A DNA stretch of 64,000 nt from Paulownia fortunei (Eukaryota > Streptophyta > Magnoliopsida > Lamiales > Paulowniaceae). Location: assembly GCA_019321725.1 (NCBI GenBank), contig CM033124.1, positions 15,430,868-15,494,867 of the forward strand, given 5' to 3'. Each line of letters begins with the position of its first letter. Position 1 is the first letter of the stretch. The notes under the pieces are model-generated. The model was given only the letters and a program-made list of their open reading frames with translations. It searched no databases and was not told where the DNA came from. Of the stretch, positions 34,457 through 44,884 are shown in pieces. A program made the translations under genes and the position numbers.

Positions 34457-37000
34457 TTATTTGTAGAACTCCATGATCCAAATGCTGTAACCGCAGCAAA
34501 CTTTTCGGAATTCTTTGAAGCCAGATCCTTTTGCCAAGGCTTGAAATTCCTTTTCTGTCCTCTCCTTTCCACCTGGGTGTAAGCTAACATAATGACGTCG
34601 ACGGTGAAGCCTATGGAAGCTAGTAGCTCCTTGTTTGGGATCTCTGAAAGAATGCGTTCGGCAATAATCAATTTTCCATTCTCTGGAAGTGCTTCATGGC
34701 AATTTCTCAGGATTTTCAAGCACTGGGCATCGCTCCAATCATGACAGATCCACTGAGGATAAAAAGGGGAAATCACTCAAACCATTTCAATTCTTACCAA
34801 AACTGTGAGATTTTGATAAATTACATCATTTCTTGAATTCATAATGGCTCAGATCTACGTATAATTTGATGATTAAGTATTGAAATATGAACTTGCATGT
34901 AACCATTTAAGATTCTTTTATAATTGTATTTCTTTATTTATTTTCTTTTATATTTTTTTAATAAAAAATATAATTATATCATTACATAAGTGTTATCAAT
35001 CTATAATCATTTAAATATAAATATCAGTAACCAACTAATTATAATAAGATAATTATAAAATAAAACAAATACCCCCACGACATATATAATGAGATTTCAA
35101 GACCTCGAATTTGTAGAGTTTGAGGCCTCATTATTTACCTCTTGGACAAGAACTCATCGACTATATATTCAAAAGTTATGTGAATAATGTGTATATTTTC
35201 AGCATTTAAATGCGTGAAGGGGGAAAAAAATGTCCCACCTTCATGAAAATTGCATCCCCTCTAGGCACCATAACAAACATGTCTCCACTCATGTGTTCCA
35301 CACCTGCATGGATTGCCATGTCAAGTTGCATTTATACACGAGCCAACTTAATAATTTTTTTTTAAAAAGGATGATGTTTCCCAACTCAACATGAAAATAA
35401 TTTTCTAAATTTATTATGACTAGATCACATTAATCATATAATAAGTACAATAACTATAATGGTTTGATCACAATCGCTTATTTTTATTGTGAATTAACTA
35501 AATAACAAATACAAATATTTGTACTATAAATAATTTAAATGTAATCGAGCGTGGAATAGAAACTAAATCTTCGAATACATGGTACTAAAACAGTACATAA
35601 ATAACCAAATAACTTGAATTGTAATCTTATATGTACCCGGATGAGATGGGGCATCTTGGATAACATGGGGCAAATCAAAATTAATGCCCTTAATTGATGG
35701 ATACTTGGATATGATCATATTAAGTGAAGCTCCGATTCCACCACCCACATCCACCAGGGATTTCAGACCCTCAAATCCTTGGTATACGTCGAGAATTTTC
35801 TTCATGAGGAGGGTGGATTGTTGAGACATAGCTTGGTTAAAGACCTTGTTAAATCTCAGATCCTTAGCCGGGTATTCGAATGCACTCATTCCATGGGCTT
35901 TGTTGAATGGGATTCCTCCTTCAAGAACTGCATCTTTTAGATGGTACCTATAATTATTAAGAAGATAACTAGGTCAATTAATTTTTATTGGAATGAAAAC
36001 TTGAGATTAATTATATTGGATCAAGTGGAATAATTTGATACTAGTGTTTACCTTGGGAGTGTTAATTGCCATGCATTTATATAGGTTTTTTTTTTTTTTC
36101 AACCAAAAATATATATATTGATAATTTTACTTTGCTCCGCATTTTCCCATTAATTTCATCAACACAAGAGAGTGAAAATTGTGATGACAAGTTATTAATC
36201 TCAACTCCAAATAATTAATTAATATTTTAATTACATGAAAAAGTAACTAATGTTTCTCTATATTATATCATGTTCCCAAGTCTTTATTTTCCCATGCAAT
36301 ATAACCATTCCAGGTATTACCTAAAAAAATAATTATAAGTAGGGGTTACGCCAGAATTATTTGTTTTTAGGGCCACTGAGATATTTTGGTTCACAAGAAA
36401 ATATAATTTCATAATTTTACCGTGAAAATTTTTTAATTTCATGTAGTTTATATATAAAACTTGAGACGGAGCGATCAGCTGGCCGGCTCTCAGTTGCAAG
36501 TAGAAAAAAAAAATGAACTAAAATCATGATCCATCTTTACAGAACAATGAATTAATCTAGACTTACCAGGTTTCCATCAAGATCTTGTCTTGATTCATGA
36601 GCAACAGAGGAGCAATGGAAACACCATCATCATTCCTGCTCAAGAACTTGCATACTGGAGCCAAAGAATACATCCGCTCAACGCCGCCGTCAGGCAGCTC
36701 TCTGAGGCTGCAATTGAGAATGTTGTTGGAGGCGAGAAGGCGGAGGATTCTGTCCAGCATGACCTGGGCCTCTGGGTTGGTGGCGGGAATTTGGGCGGCG
36801 AGTTCCGCCGGAGAAACAAATGAGCCCGGGCCGGCTTTTTTGATGAGCTCGATTAGGTCGAGTTCTATGGCTGATTTGAGTGCTGCTGGGAGTACAGAGG
36901 CAGTAACCAGTCGCATGGCGAATAAACAGGCTTCTTCTTCTGATGACGAAGAATAATCCATAGTTGAGGTTGCAAGATTTTCACTTGTTAATGAACCCAT
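34457..37000 (-). pseudogene. COMT-like O-methyltransferase locus C, one frameshift in the last exon
   Basis: Exons on the minus strand: 37000-36567, 35947-35637 (311 nt), 35303-35239 (65 nt) and 34752-34457. All have GT..AG borders. Start at 37000 (MGSLTSENL). Dimerisation domain in exon 1, SAM motif DVGGGIGA in exon 2, SGDMF in exon 3, catalytic [11 protein letters not shown] in exon 4. One base is missing near 34577-34579, so the frame changes just after IMLAY. The region that should carry [10 protein letters not shown], including a catalytic Glu, is read out of frame and ends a few codons late. Exon 4 is 296 nt against 297 in B and D. Everything else is intact, so a single sequencing error in a short run would make this a working gene of about 366-368 aa. 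It shares EYPA and SQQS pocket changes with D. Confidence 0.85.
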
Positions 37001-37009
37001 TGTTGGGCG

Positions 37010-37125
37010 ATATATATATATATATACATATGTGTGTGTATGTATATATGTATGTATGTAAAAATAATATATATATGTATGTATGGATGGATGGATGTAT
37101 GTATGTATGTATGTATGTATATACT
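37010..37125. repeat. TATG/TATA-type microsatellites upstream of locus C
   Basis: TATATATA at 37012-37026, then TGTATG/GTATGGATGG repeats to 37125, directly upstream of the ATG of locus C (37000). They occupy the place where a TATA box would be expected. Confidence 0.85.
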
Positions 37126-37453
37126 CAATTAATCCTAATATTGTGTATATAATTTATTTGAGTAGGAAAATTTTTATATGACTGAAAATAGTGAAAATTC
37201 TGAGTATATGTACACAATTATCCTTAAATGTGTTAGTTAAATTATTAATATAAGTAAGATGGTATTTATGAGAAAATAATTTCTATATTAGGAAAAATAA
37301 AATTTTATTGAATTTCTAAAAATTATTTTGGATCCTCAAGTATATATAATTCACAACTAAATATTTATTCAAAAAATAGTTTATATATACACTTAAAGTT
37401 TATATGATGTAAAATACAAAATAAATAATGAAATGTCAGACATCTTGAAGTGT

Positions 37454-37487
<34 letters not shown>

Positions 37488-37546
37488 GTCATAAAATTTA
37501 AGACACTAGGAGTATATGGAAAGAGTTGACTAATGAAAGAGTTGTG

Positions 37547-37553
37547 GTAGGTA
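37547..37553 (-). promoter_or_regulatory. ACCTACC (AC-I type) element upstream of locus C
   Basis: GGTAGGT on the + strand (ACCTACC in gene orientation), about 550 bases upstream of the ATG. Confidence 0.35.
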
Positions 37554-37998
37554 GAGCTGCTTAATTTTTTTTACTCTATTATGACATAAATTAAGAGTAC
37601 TTAATTGAAATGATTATAGGAAAAATTAAATAAGGACTTATTAGATAATAACTTACAAATAGGTTTTGGTGGTCAATACCATAAATTTAGTACCACTGTA
37701 TTCTTCTTTTGAGGTCAATGAAATTTTTATATAACTGGGTACAATGAGTTTGATTGCAACTATTAAACTGAAGGTTGTAGGTTGCACCTAGACAGGATTT
37801 TATTATTTTCTAAAGGTCAAGTATGTAAAATTGAGTTTCATAATTAGACAGTAGCAGAAATTGAAGAGATGATGATTCAGACATAATCTTATATTTTAAT
37901 AAAACTTTTATTAATAATATTTCTATAAAAGATATTAGATAATAATTTTTTACGCTGGATACATATATCATTTGTACTAATTTTGACATGGTCACAGC

Positions 37999-38112
37999 AT
38001 CTTCTCATTATTCATTTATACATAAACAGCCATGGATCACACCCTTGTATCTTCTCATTATTAATTTATACATAAACAGCCATGGATCACACCCTTGTGC
38101 CCAATATATAAA

Positions 38113-38149
<37 letters not shown>

Positions 38150-38150
38150 G
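37999..38150. repeat. 50-bp tandem duplication followed by a CT microsatellite
   Basis: Two nearly identical 50-base units (CTTCTCATTA starts at 38001 and 38051), one mismatch by eye, then (CT)n at 38115-38148. The near-identity implies a recent event. Confidence 0.9.
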
Positions 38151-38159
38151 CACACATCA

Positions 38160-39850
38160 CTTGTATGTATGTGATTTAGAGATAAAAATAGTACATTTGA
38201 GTTCATTCAATGTGATTAAAGTTTGAATATTTGAGTTTTGGATGACATGAAAAGATATAATACATTAAATTTATTGAGGTAATCCCGAACTAAAACTTTC
38301 TAATACTTAAATTAGTTAAATCTTGAGATCAAAAGAAATTGGTATTCAAAGTGAGTAAATGATGTAAACGTTATTTTATGAAATTTGTGCATTGGATATT
38401 TATACTAGTTGGTGCTCGTAGGCCGCACTGGCTAGTTTTCAGATGTCATAATCTAGTTGACTGACACGTTCCATCGGTCCTTTTCATCAATGATGGAGGA
38501 GTTCAAATTGATCCGAACTCAAAATCGAGTCGGGTCTATGTAAAGAATGCTCTAATCTTTGAATATTTTTGATATTTTAATAATATTTCGATGACACTAA
38601 TGTAATTTCAGTATGTTTCGAAACACTTTTGAAATGAAAGTTCATCTATAAAATGAATTTTTTAATATGAATTTTTTTAAAAAATACTTATAAGTATTGT
38701 TAAGTGTTTGGTAGAAATGTATGTTAATACCCATTTAGTAGAAATGGAAAAAAAAAAATTTAAAAGTCACAATTTTGTATTTCTTCAAAATGGACTTTTG
38801 AATAAGTAATTTATTTTAAAAGTTCATTAAAAATAATTATCAAATATAATTTTTTTATAAATAAATTTTTATATCTAAAAATTCAGTTTCCAAATATGGT
38901 CTGAGTACTTGGGACGTGTGCACGTATGTATATATGTATATATGTATATATGTATATATGTATGGGGTCAACTTCAAAAAAGGCGTGCATGGCAACCTTG
39001 ATAATCCCATTCTTAAGCTTAATTATTAGTGGGCCGATCATAAGCAATGGGCATGCATGCTTATGCAAATGTACAAATAAATTATACCAAGCCATTTTTC
39101 ATGCCATGTGATACAAATTAAAAATTGTGGGGCACCAATTTTGATGTTTGTTTTTAATATGTCATTATTGATGATTTAAGTTCTACATGTACTTAATTGT
39201 AATTATTCAATTGTGCTTTCGTTTATAAACGCGTCATTGTGGTTTCTATTAAGTCAGTCAAAGCAAAGGCTCATTGATAAAATTTGTGCATATAAAGTAT
39301 CCAAACCAACCATGTTGCCTTCTTTGTTTCTTATTTTCTTCATCTTAGAAAAACAGTTTTACTTGACTCAACCCTAATTTTAACAATCAAATTCGAAAAA
39401 GTGAAAATTTTGGTATATAATTATATTATTCTTTTTAAATTTAATGGTTGAGAGTTAGTGTTAGCATATTGTTACTCTAATTATGACAGTTTTGAAAAGA
39501 AAAAAAAAACACTAATTTTTATAATTGAAATATTCGTTCTAAAAGAGAAAAAAGGACAATAAATTTGGGACAGATGGATTGTATTAGAACCATTGGAATT
39601 ATAGTTACCATGGCCACAAGGTTTTCAATAATAAAATGCTAAAAAAAATATTTTCTTTCATATTCTGGTTCTTAACAAAATGCTAATAACGTACTTTCTT
39701 TATTTTGGATTTCGAGGAAAAAGCTAAGGAAATATGCTCACAACATATATAATTATGAGATATTTTACATTTATTGCAGTTACTTTCACGATACTCAATT
39801 GCATTCAACAAGAACCTTGCTATTACTGGTTATTTTGCCCACCCCATCCA
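38160..39850. other. Gene-free spacer between loci C and D
   Basis: AT-rich, with a GTATATAT microsatellite at 38925-38962. Small ORFs here lie in low-complexity sequence and look spurious. Confidence 0.6.
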
Positions 39851-39898
39851 CCGCCGCCCCCCCCCCCCCCCCCCCTGCCCAAAAAAAAAAAAAAAAAG
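39850..39898. repeat. Adjacent poly(C) and poly(A) tracts
   Basis: CCGCCG followed by about 20 C, then TGCCC and 18 A, about 150 bases downstream of locus D. Tract lengths here are likely unreliable in any assembly. Confidence 0.85.
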
Positions 39899-40048
39899 GA
39901 AGATGGAATTTTATTTTTCTTACTTTCCTCCTCATTTCTTCGTCCCACAAAAATTCTAAGATGGAAACACAATGTGTATATATCTCACTCAAACTATATT
40001 TGCAATCCAAACAAGTTCATATTGCCAAGTAGCCCAGAGACATATCCC

Positions 40049-41010
40049 TCATTTATGAAATTCCATGATCCAAATATTAAGAGCAGAGCAAACTTTGATG
40101 AGTTGTTTAAAGCCAGCATGCTTAGCCAAGGCCTGAAATTCCTTTTCTGACCTCTCTTTCCCACCTGGATTATAAGCTAACATGATCACATCACCTTGGG
40201 CCACCCGCGAGTAAGCCAGCTCACTGTTTGGGTCCTCTGGAAAAATACTTTCGGCAACAATCACTTTCCCATTCTCTGGAAGTGCTTCGTAGCAATTCTT
40301 CAAGAGTTTCTGGCAGTGTGCATCGCTCCAGTCATGACAAATCCACTACATTAATCAACAAAAGGGTATTTTAGTAGATGAATCCAAGGAAAATTCTTGG
40401 CGGCTTTCGACCTGTCGGGATCCAGGTTGAGTCCACAAAATGAATTTCGAAAGCTGACTAAGTCTATTTTGGATTTTCTGTTTAATCATATATTCCATAG
40501 GATATATTCTAAGTACACGTAATCCGTAATTAAGTGTTGTTTAAAAAAATATTATATTTTGTGTTTATTTACTATGTGAAATAGAAAGACAAACGCCAAT
40601 TTAAAATTTGAAAATACAAACTACGTATGCCTTGTTATAACTACAAATAGGCAATTCAGTCTCTCCAAGCACTTGTTGCCCCCACTACAAGTACAACCAT
40701 TGACTTGTTGTACTTTAATTTGAAACCCATATATCCCACAAACAACGTTTGTCATAAAAAAATTAAATATTAGTCTTGTAAACAAAAAATTAGTTGAAAC
40801 TTTGCTTCTTGTAGTTCTTGCAATTAAACACGGAATTTAATTTCACCTTGATAAAAATGGCATCGGCTTTGGGAACACTAACAAACATGTCGCCACCGAT
40901 GTGCTCCACTCCTGCACAAGTTTTCCAAATTTAAGTTTCAAAATAAGCCCAACTCAAATTGAGGTCTCTATACGCTACTTACTTTCAGTTCATAAATTTG
41001 TTTGAAGAAA

Positions 41011-41044
<34 letters not shown>

Positions 41045-41954
41045 CCCGTGTAAGATGGAGCATCTTGAATAACATGGGGCAAATCAAAATTAATGCCCTT
41101 AATTGATGGATGCTTGGATATGATCATCTTAAGTGAAGCTCCGATTCCACCACCAACATCCACCAGGGATTTCAGACCCTCAAATCCTTTGTATATTTCA
41201 AGAATTTTCTTCATAAAGATGGTGGATTGTTCAAACATAGCTTGGTTGAAGACCGTGTTAAATCTCGGATCCGTAGCCGGGTATTCGAATGCACTCATAC
41301 CATATGCTCTGTTGAATGGGATTCCCCCCTCAAGAACTGCATCTTTTAGATGATACCTATCAAACCAGGTTCATTTGAATCATTATAGAAACATTGAAAA
41401 TGAAAAACATTATTCAAAACTATGAACACCAACCAAATATGAAATAACAAAAACACACAGACAAACATGTGTGTGTGCGTGAGAGAGATGTCCAATTGCG
41501 ATTCTAGAAACAGCTACATCACTTACCAGGTCTCCATCAAGACCCTGTCTTGAATCATGAGCGAAATAGAGGCCACAGAAACTCCATCCTCATTTCTAGT
41601 CAAAAACTTGCACACCGGTGCCAGGAGGTACCGCCGCTCAACCCCGCCGTCGGGGAGCGTTTTTAGGCTACAAATGAGAACGGAGTAGGCGGCGAGGAGC
41701 CGGAGAATTCTATCTATCATGTTAGCTGCATCAGGGTTGTTTGTTGGAAGCTGGGCAGCAAGTTCAGAAGCAGAAGCAGAAGCTCCTGGCCCAGCTTTTT
41801 TAATCAGTTCAAGAAGATCAAGCTCTATGGCGGATTTCAGTACCATTGGAAGCACTGAACCAGAAGCTAGCTGCATGGCGAATAAGCAAGCCTCTTCCTC
41901 AGACTGATCCATTGAAGTACCGATATTTGCGCTGTTTCCACTGCTTGAGTCCAT
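40049..41954 (-). CDS. COMT-like class I O-methyltransferase, the intact member of the array (locus D)
   Basis: Four exons, all GT..AG and in phase: 41954-41527 (428 nt), 41356-41046 (311), 40911-40847 (65), 40345-40049 (297), giving 366 aa, the usual family length. Residues: helical dimerisation domain 20-125; SAM-binding DVGGGIGA 208-215; DLPH 234-237; GGDMF 252-256; catalytic His272 in WICHDWSD; Glu300 and Glu332, matching the catalytic His269/Glu297/Glu329 of alfalfa COMT with an offset of +3. Of the alfalfa phenolic-pocket residues, M130, F172, F176, M180, I319, M320 and N324 are kept, but N131, H166, H183 and I316 are Ile134, Pro169, Gln186 and Gly319. The enzyme should methylate a phenolic hydroxyl using SAM in the cytosol, but the substrate is probably not caffeate or 5-hydroxyferulate derivatives. 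Upstream there is an ACCTACC at 42070. The start could also be Met15, which aligns better with loci A and B. Confidence 0.9.
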
Positions 41955-42069
41955 TTAGGTATAAAGAGATACTAGTAAAGTTGATAAGCTGAGCTTTTTC
42001 AAGTGAAAAATGTGACGAGTTGGTGGAGTAGAATAAAGGGCTGAGAATAAATAATTGGTGGTGGGCGGG

Positions 42070-42076
42070 GGTAGGT
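42070..42076 (-). promoter_or_regulatory. ACCTACC (AC-I type) element upstream of locus D
   Basis: In gene orientation the context is CCACCACCTACCCCC, 116 bases upstream of the ATG at 41954, a typical distance for a promoter element. AC elements are targets of phenylpropanoid/lignin MYB factors. Confidence 0.5.
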
Positions 42077-42409
42077 GGTGGTATCCCATCTTCTATAACA
42101 TATTAATATCCTTAGTAATGCATAATTACTTTCAATTTAATATTTAATTTTATCTTTTAATTTATAGATGTACATTTATCTTAAATATATATTTAATAAA
42201 ATATTTTTATATGTTTTTATCATGTGGAATATAAAATAAAATAAGTAATTAAAAGAATTCTTTTTTTTTTTAATTTCTTCAGCCAACCAACTCACTTGGA
42301 CACAATTGTTTCCCATTTTGATTAATTGTAGTCAAATCTCTATAAGAATATGGATATAAGTTATCAGAATACACAACCAAACCATAAAAAATAAAATTAA
42401 TTATGATTT

Positions 42410-42571
42410 TTTTTTTTTTTTTTTTTGATAACCCAGATTCCTAACTTGCGCCAGACTAATTCTGGACCTCCTAGACACATGTCCCTAGCACCTAGAAGGG
42501 GGTAAATCGCGAGATATGCCTCAACCAACACCCAAGTTCCCAACAAGAACTGTACACTTCTGCGCACAAGG
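42410..42571 (-). mobile_element. SINE-like short retroposon with 17-bp target duplication
   Basis: A 162-base insert flanked by perfect direct repeats AAAATTAATTATGATTT at 42393-42409 and 42572-42588. On the minus strand it ends in a poly(A) tail (poly-T at 42410-42426 on +), and its body is GC-rich compared with the surroundings. Long target duplication, poly(A) tail and small size are the marks of LINE-mobilised SINEs. A box-B-like CTCGCGATTTACCC is present, but a convincing box A is not, so the tRNA origin is uncertain. Confidence 0.82.
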
Positions 42572-42599
42572 AAAATTAATTATGATTTGCACACACACA

Positions 42600-44160
42600 C
42601 ATGGCCCTGTATAAAAAAAAAGGGGTTCACATGCAAATTTTTATATTATAATTTTATGTTATATTTTGTATTGCATGTCATGTATATATAATTAATTTTA
42701 AATTTATATTTAAAATAATATTTTATATATATGATCGTATATGTACTACACAACACAAAATGGTATACAAAATTATAATAAAGAATACAAAATTTATTTT
42801 GAGTATGTGAATATAAAGGCGTTTTTATAAGTGTTCAATGGAAAATATTCTAAGTAAATATTAACATAAATTAGTACAAAGAGCAGAGGTATGTCCTTTG
42901 TTTGAGGTGTTTGGCTCAACAGACCACATGGAAGATATTCTCTTTAGTATTACGGAGTTCATACTTTGACTTGTCTTTCCGATGATTGGTCAGAGTAAAT
43001 TTTTAAGAGTCAATCTGCCGCCCTGACTTTCAGTATAATAATAACTACAAAACTCCTACCTAACCATATACTTATAAAGTTTATGGTTTCTCTAAAAAAA
43101 AATTCATGTTAATAGTTAATTAGATTAATCTTAATATACTAATTTATTTTTTTTAGTATCATTTTATCTTTTTATCTTTTAATTTTTTCATTTTATTTAA
43201 TTATACTCTCATTTTTTTTCAATGTATCTTTTATACTTTTATTATTTCACTTTATCCCTCTACTCTAAAAAAAATAATCAAATTGTCCATACTTATTATT
43301 TTTAGTAAAATTATTTTAAAATAAGTTGATATTAATATATTTATAATTTTTTAACTTAATTAATTAATATTTAATATTAAATTTATTTAAAATTATATTA
43401 TACTTAAATTTTAATAGATATTTTATAATATGACATAGTTCTCATTAAATTAATATATATTATAATATTTTTTTATTATTTAATACACTTTTACTTATGA
43501 ATTTTCTCTTGACTATAAATCTTAAAAAAATATTTTATTAAATACATAAAATATTAGCAATATTTTTTATTATTAATAAAATTATTATAAGTTCGTAGAA
43601 ACTATGTTAAATTCAAAGATAGTCGTTATAATTAAGTAATAATAATAAAATTAATTTATAAAATATCTATATTTTTAAATTTAGGAAAGTATTCATTAAG
43701 TTATTTTAAATTTAATACAGTATTCATCAAGTTACGATAATTTGACTATTTATAACTTATTTAATAGTATTAAAATAAACCTAAAAATATTTTGTTTATA
43801 TTTAACATTGTTTCTATGAAATTTTGATAATTTCATTAATAATAAAAAAATTATTAGTTATATTTCACTTATTTAACAAAATATGATTTGAAAATACATT
43901 ATACATATTTTATATTTATAATGAGTAGTAAATTTATAAGTAAAATGTATTAGCTAATAATCCTACGATATAAATTCTAATATGAACTATGTTAATAAAA
44001 GAATAGCCATTAAAATAAGTACAATAAAATATGAAATTAATTTAATATTAAATATTAATTAATTAAATTAAAAAAATTATTAGTATTTAAATACAAGTGT
44101 ATTAAATTTAAAATATTTTAAAATAATCTTACTATAAGTAATAGATAAATGAAAATTTGA
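42600..44160. other. AT-rich gene-free spacer
   Basis: Extremely AT-rich, with many ATTAATT/TTAAATA words and no ORF or clear repeat structure. Confidence 0.6.
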
Positions 44161-44169
44161 TTAATTTTT

Positions 44170-44642
44170 CAAGAATAATAGTGGTGAAGTGAGACAAAGA
44201 GTGTACAATGGGATAAAATAAGATATAACGAGAGTATAAAAGAATATAATGAAATAATTAAAATTATACTGTAGTAAAGGAATACTCATTAAAAATAAAA
44301 GAAATAAAGTGAAATTAATCATATTTAATTTATATTTGTGCTTTGTATCTTATTCATTATAAAGAATTCTACCAAGATATCTATTCTTTTTATCGTCCAA
44401 AATTATAACGTATTTTTTATTTTACATTTAATTAATTAAAGGATTTTCATAGTGGACTATTTCCTACTTGCCCAATCTCATATTTCTCCATGGAAATCTT
44501 TTCTGATGGGTCTTATTCATTGAATCATTTATTGTTTGAAAAATCAAGATGGTTAAATCGGACTCAAATTGGATTCAAAATTCAAGTGTAAACATTTAAT
44601 TCTTAAGCGGTTTTAGGGGTTAAGATGCAAGACCATCACAAT
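44170..44642. repeat. Third copy of the block found 3' of loci A and B
   Basis: Co-linear with about 16730-17190 and 25445-25900, ending at GCAAGACCATCACAAT. It places locus E in the same family of duplication units. Confidence 0.8.
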
Positions 44643-44884
44643 CATTGTTGTATAGGTATGGACGCAATTGTCATTGAACCTTAATGTACGACACTACTAA
44701 GCATAAACTAATCCAGCCATTAACATCCTTATTGTTCCCTTACAATAAAGATTTAAGCCACCTAAGATTTGACCAATCTAGGAGCTTGCAATATTGGATT
44801 CCAAAACCAAAATTGAATTGCTAGTGTCAAATTTGGACAGCCGAAACCTGGCTTACGAAGATTCCAAGTATGCCCCTATGTTAC

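Noticed and set aside
36590..36956. Open frames on the + strand opposite exon 1 of the O-methyltransferases (also 19465-19782, 29447-29683, 41719-41907)
   Set aside because: They recur at the same place in each copy only because exon 1 is conserved; no start context, splice sites or family.
39734..40150. 138-codon + strand frame with poly-Pro and poly-Lys
   Set aside because: It is made by the poly(C)/poly(A) tract and then runs antisense through exon 4 of locus D.
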